The notes under the pieces are model-generated. The model worked only from the letters and a program-made list of their open reading frames with translations. It was not told the origin of the DNA and ran no database searches. Made by a program: the position numbers and the translations under genes. 64,000 nt of DNA from Vitellaria paradoxa (Eukaryota; Streptophyta; Magnoliopsida; Ericales; Sapotaceae), in NCBI GenBank assembly GCA_019916065.1, contig CM034240.1, positions 35,949,389-36,013,388 on the forward strand, read 5' to 3'. Numbering within the stretch: position 1 is the first letter of the stretch; every line of letters starts with the position of its first letter. Shown piece after piece: positions 1 through 10,625 of the stretch.

Positions 1-723
1 AAATTCAAGGAGATGTTTAGAGAACAGTTCTTTCCATTACCAATGAGGGATGCAAAAAGAGATGAGTTCATAAATCTGATTCAAGGTGCAATGACCGTGC
101 TGGAGTATGAGCGTAAGTTCTTTGCTCTTTCTAAGTATGCACCAGAGATAGTTTCGACAGAGTATAATAAATGCCGAATATTTGAGAGGGGTTTGAGGCC
201 AGCAATTAGGGGTAGGGTAGTACTTTTACATTTGGAAGACTACAAAACGTTGACATCCCGAGCTATGATAGTAGAGAAAGATTTAAATGACATGAAGCAG
301 CAGACAGATAACAGGCAGGGTAAGAGTTCAGCTCCTATACTAGACAAGAGAAATAAAAAGAAACAAAGAGAAGATTCACAGTATCAGCAGAGCAGTGCAC
401 CTCCTACTCATTCTACAGCAGGAACGACCTCACAAAGTCCAATTATTTGTTTCCAATGTAAGCAACCCGGACTTAGAAAGTCAGAATGCCCTCAAAGGGG
501 AGGATCAGGTAGAGTTGAGCAGAGGATTGAATCGAGATCATGTTACCAATGTGGCCATCAGGTTAATATTTTAAGAAATTGTCCGCAACGGCAAGGGACT
601 TCAAGTGTTGTTCGACCACAGCAACCTACTCAGTCAGTTTCTTACCAGCAAAGTTCTAGACCATCAGGGTCACAGGCCATGCAATCGCAATTTTCGAGAG
701 CAACCCAAGGTGGACCTCAATAA
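1..723 (+). pseudogene. gag (capsid/nucleocapsid) of Tekay-type gypsy element, 5' partial
   Basis: The reading frame is open from the window edge to a TAA at 721-723, so the start is outside. The N-terminal half resembles plant retrotransposon gag capsid. The C-terminal half is polar and rich in Q and S, typical of the region around nucleocapsid zinc knuckles. Two knuckle-like motifs are present, starting CFQC and CYQC, but in both the histidine of the CX2CX4HX4C pattern is replaced (Leu in the first, Asn in the second). RNA binding would therefore be impaired. The stop at 721 separates gag from protease although the downstream frame is the same, so it is probably a nonsense mutation and not a programmed boundary. 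Confidence 0.85.
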
Positions 724-3700
724 GGCCAGCGAGGTAACAAGCCGTTGGCGACGCAAACACAAGGAAGAGTTTTTGCATTGACACGAAATGATGGGCCCGT
801 TGAAACTATTGTGACTAGAGGTACATTTCTTATTTTTACTTCTAGAGCCACAGTACTTATAGATACTGGAGCATCGCATTCGTTTATTTCTGCACATTTT
901 GCTTCTGCATTGAAATTAACTATGAAGCAATTGGTCCCACCTATACGTGTCGAGACACCAATTGGGGGCCATACCATTTTAACTCAAATTTGTAAAGCGT
1001 GCGAGATCATCATAATTGACAAGATTTCTACATCCGATCATCGTTTACTATTCGATTTGATTGTATTAGAGATGAACAACTTTGACATCATTCTCAGTAT
1101 GGATTGGCTATCTGTTTATCGAGCAATAATAGATTGTGCTAAAGGGAGAGTAACCTTGCATACACCTGAGGGTGACCAAATACGATTCACAGGCGATTGT
1201 AGAGATTGTTTGGTCACACCTGTTCTAGATGGACAGAAAAGGATTGATTTGCATAGCTTATTCACCAGCTTAGCTTTAGAGGAGGAAGAAGTGAGTAATG
1301 AAGTAGAGTTGTCACCAGTTGTGTGTGAGTTTTCAAACGTATTCCCGGAAGACTTGATAGAGTTGCCACCAGAACGAGAAGTGGAATTTAGTATTGATCT
1401 AGTTCCAAGCACAGAGCCAATATCTGTGGCACCTTATAGACTTGCTCCAGCAGAACTAGTTGAGCTAAAGGCTCAGCTTGAGGACTTGATTGCTAAAGGT
1501 TTCATCCGTCCAAGTACTTCACCGTGGGGAGCACCGGCATTGTTTGTGACAAAGAAAGATGGTTCGTTGCGGATGTGCATCGACTACAGGAAGTTAAATA
1601 GGGTGACAATAAAAAATAAATACCCACTACCGAGGATTGACGACTTGTTTGACCAACTCAAAGGTTCACAGTGCTTTTCAAAGATTGATCTAAGATCAGG
1701 GTATCATCAATTAAGAGTGAAGAAGGAAGATATACCAAAGACAGCTTTTAGGACTCGATATGGGCACTATGAGTTTTTAGTGATGCCTTTCGGGTTGACA
1801 AATGCCCCTGCAGCTTTTATGGATTTGATGAACAAAATATTCAATGCTTACTTAGATAAATTTGTGGTAATATTCATTGATGACGTGTTGGTGTATTCCA
1901 GATGCAAGGAGGAACATGAGGAGCATTTGAGATTAGTACTCCAAACTTTAAGCGAGCACAAGCTTTATGCTAAGTTAAGTAAGTATGAGTTTTGGCTTGA
2001 AGAAGTGAAGTTTCTTGGGCATATTGTGTCTAGTAAAGGGGTATCAGTAGACCCATCTAAGATAAAAGCAGTTATGGATTGGCCGCAACCAAAGACAGTA
2101 TTTGAGATTCGAAGTTTCTTGGGATTAGCTGGATATTATCGAAGGTTTGTTCAGGATTTTTCGAGGTTAGCTGCACCAATGACCAGGTTAACTCGAAAAG
2201 GAGTGAAATTTGTGTGGGATGAGGCTTGTGAAAAGTCATTTCAAGAGTTGAAAGTAAGATTAACTTCTGCACCAGTGTTAGTGATTCCAGAAAGAGGATT
2301 GGATTACACAGTGTATTGTGATGCTTCTAAGGAAGGATTAGGGTGTGTGCTTATGCAAGGAGGTAGGGTTGTGGCGTACAGGTCAAGATAGTTAAAGATT
2401 CATGAGCAAAATTATCCTATACATGACCTAGAGTTAGCAGCAGTAATTTATGCTTTAAAGAGTTGGAGACATTACCTATATGGAGAAAAGTTTGAGGTAT
2501 TCTCAGATCACAAGAGTTTAAAGTATATCTTTACCCAGAAGGATCTAAATTTGAGGCAAAGAAGATGGATGGAGTACATGGAGGATTATAACTTTGAATT
2601 GCACTATCATCCAGGGAAAGCAAATGTGGTTGCGGATGCCCTTAGTCGAAAGACTCGTAATGTTTTAGCTAGTCTTGCAATGAGAGAATGGGATATGATT
2701 AAGGATATTGGGGAGTTTGATCTTCACCTAATAGAAGAAGAAGGATGTGCTACTCTCTTTTCTATGGTGGCACAACCTACTCTCTTTTCTATGGTGGCAC
2801 AATTGACGTTGGTTACTTGTGTTATAGAGGCTCAAAGACTCGATGTTGAGTCCGACATGTATCCGGCAAAGGTGTTTAGTGAAGAAGGATTACTAGGCTG
2901 GACTTTTGATACATATAGTGGTTTGAGATATCAAAGTAGATTATTTGTACCAGCATCTATTCGAGACGAAGTCTTAAAAGAGTTTCATCATTCTAAACTT
3001 GCAGTGCATCCAGGTGGAACGAAGATGTATCATGACTTGTGTCGACAATTCTTTTGGGTAGGGATGAAAAAGGAGGTGGCGGAATTTGTTAGTAGGTGCC
3101 TTGCTTGTCAACAAGTGAAGGCCAAACATCAGAGACCGGCAGGTATGTTACAGCCACTACCAGTATCAATGTGGAAATGGGAGAATGTGACAATGGATTT
3201 TGTGTCTGGGTTACCGAGATCACGAAAGAGTCATGACACAATATGGGTGGTGGTGGAGAGATTGACAAAGTCAGCTCATTTTCTACCTATTCGCTTAACT
3301 GATTCTATAGATGCTCTTGCTCGACTTTATATCAAGGAGATTGTAAGACTTCACGGAATTCCTATTTCCATTGTCTCAGATAGGGATTCTCGTTTCGTCT
3401 CCAGATTTTGGCAAGGTCTCCAAGCAGCAATGGGGACTCAATTGACACTTAGTACAGCCTTTCACCTGCAGACTGATGGACAATCAGAACGGATTATTCA
3501 GATTTTAGAAGATAGGCTAAGAGCTTGTGTACTTGATTTCCAAGGTAGTTGGGAGGATTACTTACCACTAGTAGAGTTTGCTTATAATAATAGCTACTAG
3601 TCAAGTATTGGAATGGCACCTTTCGAGGTGTTATATGGTAGGCCGTGCAGATCACCAGTTTGTTGGACCGAAATTGGAGAAGTTACAATTATTGGGCCAG

Positions 3701-4220
3701 AGCTTGTTAGGGAAACTACTGAGAAAGTTAAAGTTATTCGTCAAAGACTTGAGACAGCGCGGAGTCGCCAAAAGAGTTATGCTGACCGGAGACGAAGACC
3801 ACTAGAGTTTGAGGTGGGAGATCACGTGTTCTTAAAGGTCTCACCACGAAAGGGAGTGTTTCGTTTTGGCCGCAGAGGGAAGCTTTCACCTAGATTTATT
3901 GGACCATTTGAGATTTTGGCTAGAATTGGAGATGTGGCATATCGTCTTGCCTTACCAGCACAATTATCAAGTGTGCATGATGTTTTTCATGTATCTATGA
4001 TGAGGAAATATAATGCTGATCCATCACATGTTCTTGATTGGACTGAACTCGAGATTGACTCGGACGTGACATACGAAGTAAGACCAGTGAAGATTTTAGA
4101 TTCACAAGAGCAAGTTCTAAGGGGAAAGACAATTCCTTTAGTCAGAGTGTTGTGGAAGCATCACGATGTCTCACGATGTCGAAGAGTCCACTTGGGAACG
4201 AGAGTCAGAGATAAAGAATA
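724..4220 (+). pseudogene. pol of Tekay-type gypsy element: protease-RT-RNase H-integrase-chromodomain, with stops and a frameshift
   Basis: Protease has the DTGASHSF active-site motif near 860-885. Reverse transcriptase (about 1400-1950) has [10 protein letters not shown] and the catalytic FIDD box near 1876. RNase H begins with the YCDAS motif near 2316 and is interrupted by TAG at 2389-2391. Integrase has its zinc region (H...H, CLAC) near 3000-3110 and a catalytic core with SDRDSRF near 3375. A second TAG lies at 3598-3600. The [16 protein letters not shown] segment leads into a chromodomain-like tail ending VRVLWKHHDV, where a 10-bp tandem duplication (4161-4180) shifts the frame and replaces the conserved TWE end. 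A 27-bp in-frame duplication lies at about 2751-2805. All other parts stay in one frame. It would encode a replication polyprotein but is inactive. Confidence 0.9.
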
Positions 4221-4280
4221 AGTATTCAGAATTGTTCAATAATTTAGGTATTTTTCAAATTTCGAGGGCGAAATTTTTTT

Positions 4281-4294
4281 TAAGGAGGGTAGAA
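4281..4294 (+). other. Polypurine tract of the gypsy element
   Basis: The purine-rich stretch TAAGGAGGGTAGAA lies directly before the TGTAATGACC start of the 3' LTR, the position expected for the plus-strand primer. Confidence 0.75.
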
Positions 4295-4808
4295 TGTAAT
4301 GACCTTGGAAATTTAAATCTTGCTTTTTTTTAATTTAAATTTTGTTGTGATATTAATTAAATATTTATTTTATTATGGGCATGGGTTGTGTTAGAATTTT
4401 TTTTGGTAATTAAATATTTTTGGGAATTGTAAAAATTTAGTTTAATAAGTTATTAATTTAATGAATTTTTTTGGTCCACATTAAGAATATTTATATATAT
4501 ATTTTTTAAATAATAATGTTATATGTATATATATTACACGGTTAATGATGGAAGTTGGAGTCTAATAGTTGTAGACTTTGGAAACCTCTTGGAGTCGAAA
4601 TTTGTGTGCTTCGGCAGGTTAATAAAAAAAAAAAAGGATTTTTGAATCCACGTGGATTCATTGAGGCGGTGATTTATATATATATATATATATGTATGTA
4701 CTTTAGGGGGGCAAACGCCAGAAGGTGATTCGGAAAAAAAAAAAAAAAAAGGAGAGAGAAAAACCGAAATTGAATCCAATGTGGATTCTTAGAGGCGGCT
4801 TCACATGC

Positions 4809-4839
<31 letters not shown>

Positions 4840-6099
4840 CATACTTGAAGGGGGCAACGGCAATAAGCCCATTCGGCAGAGAAAAAAAAATATCGAGAGA
4901 AAAAAAAAAAAAACAGAGAGAAGGGGTGCTGGTCGGCAGAATTCGGCAGAGGAAAGATTAGGTTCGATTTTCTTTTTGGTTTTGTCGCGGCTGGAAGTGA
5001 GCGGTGAAGGCAAATTGAGTATTTTTTTCGTAATAAATTCAGATTTAATATTTGAGGTAGGGATGGAGTTAAATAAAAATTAAATTTATTACGTGTAGTT
5101 TAATTTTATAAATTTTGTGATTATTTGATTTATTATTACGTGATCAATTATGTGATTGTAATTTTCTTGTGAATAGAAAAAGTATGTATAACTTGATTTT
5201 GATTTGAGGAATTAAATTTAAGTTAATTCAAAATTTTATTATTATTTTTTTAATAAAAAAAATTATTTTATTACGAAACCTTGAATAAGGAAAATAAGTA
5301 TTTTTTTAAAGAATGATTTGGATTCGAATAAATAAATAATTATTTATTCGTTGATTTTTACGATTTTGGTTTTGGGTTTTAAGAGGTGCTAGGATAAGTA
5401 GTTAGTGCTGAAAGCTCCGCTGGTGAAAGACCAAGAACCCGCGCGGGGTTGGGTTATCGTGTCCAGTAGGCTAGTAACCTACGAAACATTGATGAGTTAA
5501 TATTTTTGGTAATCTATAGCTGAGGCATAGGTTGACCGGGTAGCGGTACCTAACCCACTAATTAATAACGAGGTTGCTAAAATAATATATTTTATTTAAT
5601 GTTGTGATCAAAATATTTAAATTTAAATATTTTGATGTGTGATGTACGTTGACATGATATGTTGAAAATTTATAGGACACCCATGCATGATTTATTTAAT
5701 TTTTATTTTTCTTCGAGCACCAGTTGATTACTTTAATATACCTTGGTATATTGTGCTCATACCCCTACAGCTTTAGATGCAGGTGCAAGTGTTGCATAAG
5801 ACAATGGTCGAGATGGGATCGCTTAGGCAAAGTAGAGATTTTTTGTTCGTTAATTTTATTTTAGGAAGAGAACTGTACATTTGTTTTCAGTTTATTTTCT
5901 TTATTGGATTTTTATGGTAAATATATGTCTTGGTTTGGGAGACTAGAGATGGATTTATTTATTCGAAATTTCTTTAAGTTGGGGATTATTAATTCTTATT
6001 ATTAAATATGATTGGCTCTGGTTAATTTGAATTGATGGTTTTGGTGATTGTGGTTGTTCGTTCATGCTCCCGAGTTTGTGGAAAATTCAGGGCGTGACA
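4295..6099 (+). repeat. 3' LTR of the gypsy element (about 1.8 kb)
   Basis: It starts TGTAATGACC after the polypurine tract and ends GGGCGTGACA, so it has TG...CA ends. Inside are a ~125-bp imperfect tandem duplication (4643-4890), AT and A-rich microsatellites, and a GCGCGGGGTTGGGT...CTAGTAACC block near 5440-5490 with a counterpart in the LTRs at 29612 and 34698. This suggests related LTR families. Confidence 0.85.
4643..4890 (+). repeat. Two-copy ~125-bp tandem repeat inside LTR, with 18-bp G-box palindrome
   Basis: Unit 1 runs from a TGAATCC...GGATTCA block through AGGCGG, (TA)n and GGGGGCAA to ATTCGG plus poly-A. Unit 2 (from about 4770) repeats the same order. In unit 1 positions 4643-4660 form a perfect 18-bp palindrome centred on CACGTG. 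In unit 2 the centre has changed to AATG. CACGTG is the core of the plant G-box; a regulatory role here is inference. Confidence 0.75.
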
Positions 6100-6272
6100 G
6101 GTCCGTTTGGGAAGAAAGTGTAGAAGCATGCTTTTTTTTTAGCTTCAACAGTGTTTGACCAATTTTACCCTTCTACATTTTAACCTTATTTTAAACTTTC
6201 AAGGGTAAAAATATCAAATTAACAAAAACTATCTTTCCACCTCAAAAAAAGTCACTTTTTTCCCTTCCCAAA
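6100..6272. mobile_element. MITE relic directly abutting the LTR end
   Basis: The left end reads GGTCCGTTTGGGAAG and the right end CTTCCCAAACAC, an imperfect terminal inverted repeat. The interior (CTACATTTTAACC...AAGGGTAAAAAT) matches the reverse complement of about 39420-39600, so this is a repeat family. The LTR appears inserted at or in its left end. Confidence 0.6.
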
Positions 6273-7247
6273 CACAAAATAAGCAAGCTTATTTTCTTCC
6301 CAAGCCTTAAATCTTCTTATTCTGGCTACTGGCTGCTAGTCTTAAACAAAAAAGAGTGTGTTTTAATTAGACTACTATTTCACATATTAAATGAGAAGTA
6401 TCTAACATATTTATACATAATAATTTTTTATAAAGGAATAAGTTTATTCAGTAGTCACCGTTAATTGTGTGTGATCCAAAATATTTGGGGTCTTCAAATG
6501 TTAAAAAAAAATCAACTTTGTCAAGATTATAATGCATCTCAAAAATTGAAACTAATGTCTAAAAATTAAAAGTAATAAAATAAAATAAAAATATTGTGAC
6601 TATTCCCTTGGAACATTATCCTTTTTTTAAACTTTTGAAAATTTTATTTATATTTTGGACATTTCATTAGTTTAAAGGAATAAAATATTTAATATGATTT
6701 TCTCATGGCATCACATTATTTTCCATTTAAAACTGATAGTTTTATCAACTGAAAAATTTTGTTGTGACAAATATTTCAATCTAACAGATGTGAGTACAAA
6801 TTTCAAATATTAAAAATAATTATTTGTAATTAACTAAATGTTGAAAAGTAAATATAATTTACTCTTAGTTTAACAGGAAGATTCTAAAAAATATATTTTT
6901 CAATTGAAAATTTCAATCTCTTAAACTAAAAACTTGAAATTTTAAATACATGAAATTTAACTAGTGCAACTTGGTTCGACAACATATGTACCTAGGGGTA
7001 TAATGGGGTGTCTGGAACCAATACGGGAGGGGTTGAAGTAACGATGCCATTTTTTATGTTATTTCCTAACGCGATTTTCATTTTTTTTTTTTTTAAGTGC
7101 GTTGATGTGATTTTTACCACCATGATGAACCATTTCATATGCTCTAAAAAAATAAATCAACAAAAAAAATGTTATGTACTTACTCTTTTTTTTTTTTTTT
7201 TACTCACACGCTATTGTATTTTTAACAACATTTAAATAATATTATTT
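6273..7247. other. AT-rich intergenic DNA
   Basis: No gene is supported. It has several poly-T/poly-A runs (7080-7095, 7184-7201). The open frames here are short and compositionally driven. Confidence 0.7.
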
Positions 7248-7640
7248 AAGATAAATTACACATATCTTTGTTCAATATTTTGATAATTATACTTACATTT
7301 TTTCACATTTAAAAATTATACCTATGTTCTTTATTTTAAAATATTCTGAATATTGATAGCTACCATTAAAATTTAATAGAAAATGTCGAAATAATCAAAA
7401 ATTTAGTTGTTTTTCTTATTTTTTCTCTCCTTATCTTAAATATTCGTCAATTTTTTAGTTGCTTTTTACTTATTTTTTAAAATTTTTATAAAAAAAATCT
7501 AACGAAAATGTGGAAGGAAGAGCGATATAATAGGAAAACACATAAAATTTTGATATTTTTGGTTAAATTTTAACAAAAGTGGTCAATATTAAGTTATTAA
7601 CAATATTTTAAAATAAAAAACATAAGCATAATTTTTAAGA
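7248..7640. repeat. Long-TIR fold-back (MITE-like) element, copy 1
   Basis: The left arm (7248-7400, beginning AGATAAATTACACATATCT) matches the reverse complement of about 7540-7640 (TATTTTAAAATATT and AAAATTATGCTTATG blocks). The same arms occur at 9876-10385. Arms are imperfect and ends are approximate. Confidence 0.6.
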
Positions 7641-8930
7641 GTGAGCCTATTAGTGTTCCACAAATAGCATCTTGCATTCCACTTTAGTGTTTTCATTAAA
7701 TGAAATTATAAAACTATCCTTTTCTGACTAATTATTCTCATATCTAATTTGGAATGACATAATTGTCCTTCATAAAGAAAATATTTACAAATTTGAACCA
7801 ACACCATTAAGTCTACAAGAGAATAGAAAAAATTATTTTTAATGACTAAAATATTTTTCACTTATATTTATGTTTTTAACAATCATATAAGAATAAATTT
7901 TATTTTATTTTATTTCATAATTTAATCAAATAAAAAATAATTTCTTTCATTTATTTTATTTATGAATTTTTGTCATTTTAACTTTTATCATCATTCTTGA
8001 GTCATTTAGTAAGGTTCTATACATTCCTTCCAATTCTCATAATCTAGTAATATATTTTAAAAATAATAAAATGAAATAAATGTAACTGTCTTACATGTTA
8101 GAATAAATAATTTATGAAAAATTTTACAAAAATAAATAAATATCAAGATAACAAAGAAAATGACAAAAGTTTGTAAATAAATTAAAATGAAATAAGTTAT
8201 TTTCTTATTTAATTAGATTATAAAATAAACTAATATTTATTTTTATATAATTGATAAAATATAAATGAAAATAAATATTTTCTTTTTAGTCTTTTAAAGT
8301 ATTTTTTCTTTACATGAAACCTACAAACATGAAAATAAGACCACTTGTAAATTTAAATTTGTAATTATCATTTCTCCTACTAATTTTTCTCATCAATCCT
8401 TAATTTAAAATAGAATCGCTATAACCATCTAATCTGAAAAAAATTATATTGATAATGATCTCTTCACCAATTTTTCCATTGATTTATTCAAGAATTACAA
8501 AGTCTCCTATGTTTTAATTCGGAATGAATTATTTCTTGTGTTCCAAAATAATCTTTTACTGAAGTCTTAAGAAAAAAAAAATGTTATGTGCTATTGAATA
8601 ATAGATCTTAACTTATACAAGTTAAGAACTTAGGTTTGTGATAATTTGAAGAATACATATGCTTGAAATTATTCCCCCCACTTATTAAAATATCTAAAAA
8701 AAAAATTAATACCCCAATTTTCATGTTAATTTGATCCTAGTTATTCATGTATATAAGTTGTATATATATGTGGGGTTATGATTTCGAATTGGGAGTAGTT
8801 GCTTACTCAAAACCTGAATTGGTTGATTTCATTAAGGCCTAAAAATCATACAAATATTTGAGAAATAGGATTTTAAGCTGTAATATTTACATATGAAAGA
8901 CTGAAGTTAGAAACATGAAAAATCAAAAAA
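7641..8930. repeat. AT-rich DNA containing a large imperfect inverted repeat (about 7785-7990 / 8120-8340)
   Basis: The left arm carries GACTAAAAT...TTTATTTTATTTCATAATTTAATC...TTTTTGTCATTTT, and the right arm carries the same blocks in reverse complement and reverse order. The spacer is about 130 bp. A transcript across it could fold into a long hairpin. No coding signal is seen; 8340-8930 shows nothing further. Confidence 0.5.
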
Positions 8931-9660
8931 TTGAACTAAAATAAAGTATACTAATCTGGGCAAAGGCGGGCGCCTAGAGCTTCTATACAAGCGCCCGAGT
9001 TGGCTTGGCCAGTCCCAAAATGCTAGGTGGGGGCGCTCAGGCCTACCATGCAAGTGCCCGGATCCTCTCCTCCAAAACTTGCATTTTTCGAAACTTCTTC
9101 TATCTCAACTAGATTTTCTTAGATATAATTGTTTTTAAACGTAAATTGTGATATATGGGATGTTTAGGGGTTGAAAGTATTGGGTTCTTAAACTTGTCTG
9201 GAACTTAGTTATATAAAATTCGAATCAAAACATCTTAACACCCACAGTGGAGCACCTAGCTTTTTTGTAGGGGCGCTTTGGGTATACTCTAGAATGCAGT
9301 TTTGTATTTTTTTGATATGTGTTCGAATTTTGTGTTTGTTGAATGTTTAATTTGAGGTGTTTTCATGTTGTTCATGAGAAATGTATGATCATTGCATGAG
9401 TGTGAATTGATATTGTGTTAATAAGGTGATAAAATGTTAAAATAAGTTAAAAATATATTAAGATGATATTGGAATGGATTGAGACTATTAAATGGGTTAT
9501 TATGACAATTTGAATTGTTAATTGATTGAATGAGATAATAAGGTGAACATAAATACATTAAAGGAAATGAAATGAAATAAATTGAAATGTGATTAAATAT
9601 TCTAACACAGAGATGAAGGGCACGAGAAATAGAAAATATAAAGAGATTGCTGTAAAGTTA
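8931..9660 (+). repeat. Degenerate LTR fragment of a GCGCC-rich family, copy 1
   Basis: GC-rich words (GGGCGCC, AAGCGCCCG, GGGGCGCT) stand out in AT-rich DNA at 8960-9060 and 9240-9290. The following 350 bp (GAGGTGTTTTCATGTTG...CATGAGTGTGAATT...GGTGATAAAATG...GAGATGAAGGGCACGAG) is collinear with 42280-42640 downstream of similar GCGCC words. The pattern fits a dispersed, decayed LTR. Confidence 0.6.
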
Positions 9661-9722
9661 AAAGATTTAAAATTTATACAAAAATTGATATTCATGCCAG
9701 TATGTTAGTACCTACAAACATT

Positions 9723-9768
9723 CATTTCAATTTCTTTTTTTTTTTTTAAATAGGTATCCATTTCAATT
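9723..9768 (-). mobile_element. Poly(T)-tailed micro-insertion with 10-bp target duplication
   Basis: The direct repeat CATTTCAATT (9723-9732 and 9759-9768) brackets 26 bp of poly-T followed by AAATAGGTATC. This is the pattern of a severely 5'-truncated retroposon inserted on the minus strand. Confidence 0.5.
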
Positions 9769-9875
9769 GACAACCATGGAAAAGATGGATGCAAAATATT
9801 TGATATCATCACTAAGGAAAATTAGAACCGAAACGAAAATGGAAAAAACTATAAGAACAAATTTAAAAAGTTAAG

Positions 9876-10385
9876 ATAAATTGCACCTCCTTCCCATTAA
9901 CATCTATATATTACACTTACTACCCGCAACATTTAAAAGTTATACTTTACCTCTCTTGTTTTGAAATATTATTAACATTAACCCCCTTCCAATAAAATCA
10001 ACCATTAAACTTAATAGAAAATATCAAAATAACCAAAATTTTAAATATTTCTTATATTTTACCCCTCATTTTCATCTATTTTTTTAACAAAAATCTCCAA
10101 AAACAAGTAAAACTTAAATAAAAACAAAAAAAAAAAACTTAGAAATATCTATCCAAAAAACTAACAAAAATGTTAAAGAGATAAGAATAAAATAAAAAAA
10201 ATACTAAAAATTTTGGTTACTTTAACATTTTTGTTCAAATGTTAAGTTTGAACGACTAATTTTATCAGAAAAAAAAAATCAATGTTAATGATATTTCAAG
10301 ATAAAGAAAACAACTGAAATTTTAAATATTGTAAGTGATGAGTAAAATTACCCAAATCTTGATCGAAGGTAAATGTAATTTACTT
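9876..10385. repeat. Long-TIR fold-back (MITE-like) element, copy 2
   Basis: The left arm 9876-10060 (TGAAATATTATTAACATT, AACCAAAATTTT) is matched by the reverse complement of 10205-10385 (AAAATTTTGGTT, AATGTTAATGATATTTCA). It is the same family as 7248-7640 and lies just beyond the 3' end of the receptor kinase gene. Confidence 0.65.
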
Positions 10386-10625
10386 AAAAAATTATTATGT
10401 TTGGCACGTCAAAAAATAAGAACAGAAATTATCACTATTGTTGATAGGCCAAAAGATAGAAGATCTTCACATTTCATTCATAATATCACTGGGGGAAAAC
10501 AAAACAAAAGGAGCAGCGTGCAAGACAACATGCATGCCCATTTGTTTACAGAACTACAGGATATACAGGCCCCATGGCAAGGGGCCCAACGGTAGCAGCA
10601 AGACCAGTGAGTAGAAGAAAGAAGA

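Larger units (their letters stand above)
1..6099 (+). mobile_element. Ty3/gypsy chromovirus (Tekay-type), 3' part with 3' LTR; 5' end outside window
   Basis: The window opens inside gag. In order it shows gag, protease, reverse transcriptase, RNase H, integrase with a chromodomain-like tail, a polypurine tract and the 3' LTR. Apart from the last frameshift everything is in one reading frame, as expected for a single gag-pol polyprotein. The frame is broken by stops at 721, 2389 and 3598 and by a frameshift at about 4171, so the copy is dead. The lineage call rests on the RT/integrase wording and the chromodomain; it is from memory of the family, not a tree. The 5' LTR, PBS and target duplication lie outside the window. 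Confidence 0.9.

Noticed and set aside
717..1412. Open frames on the minus strand opposite gag/protease
   Set aside because: They are antisense shadows of the gypsy coding strand, without motifs.
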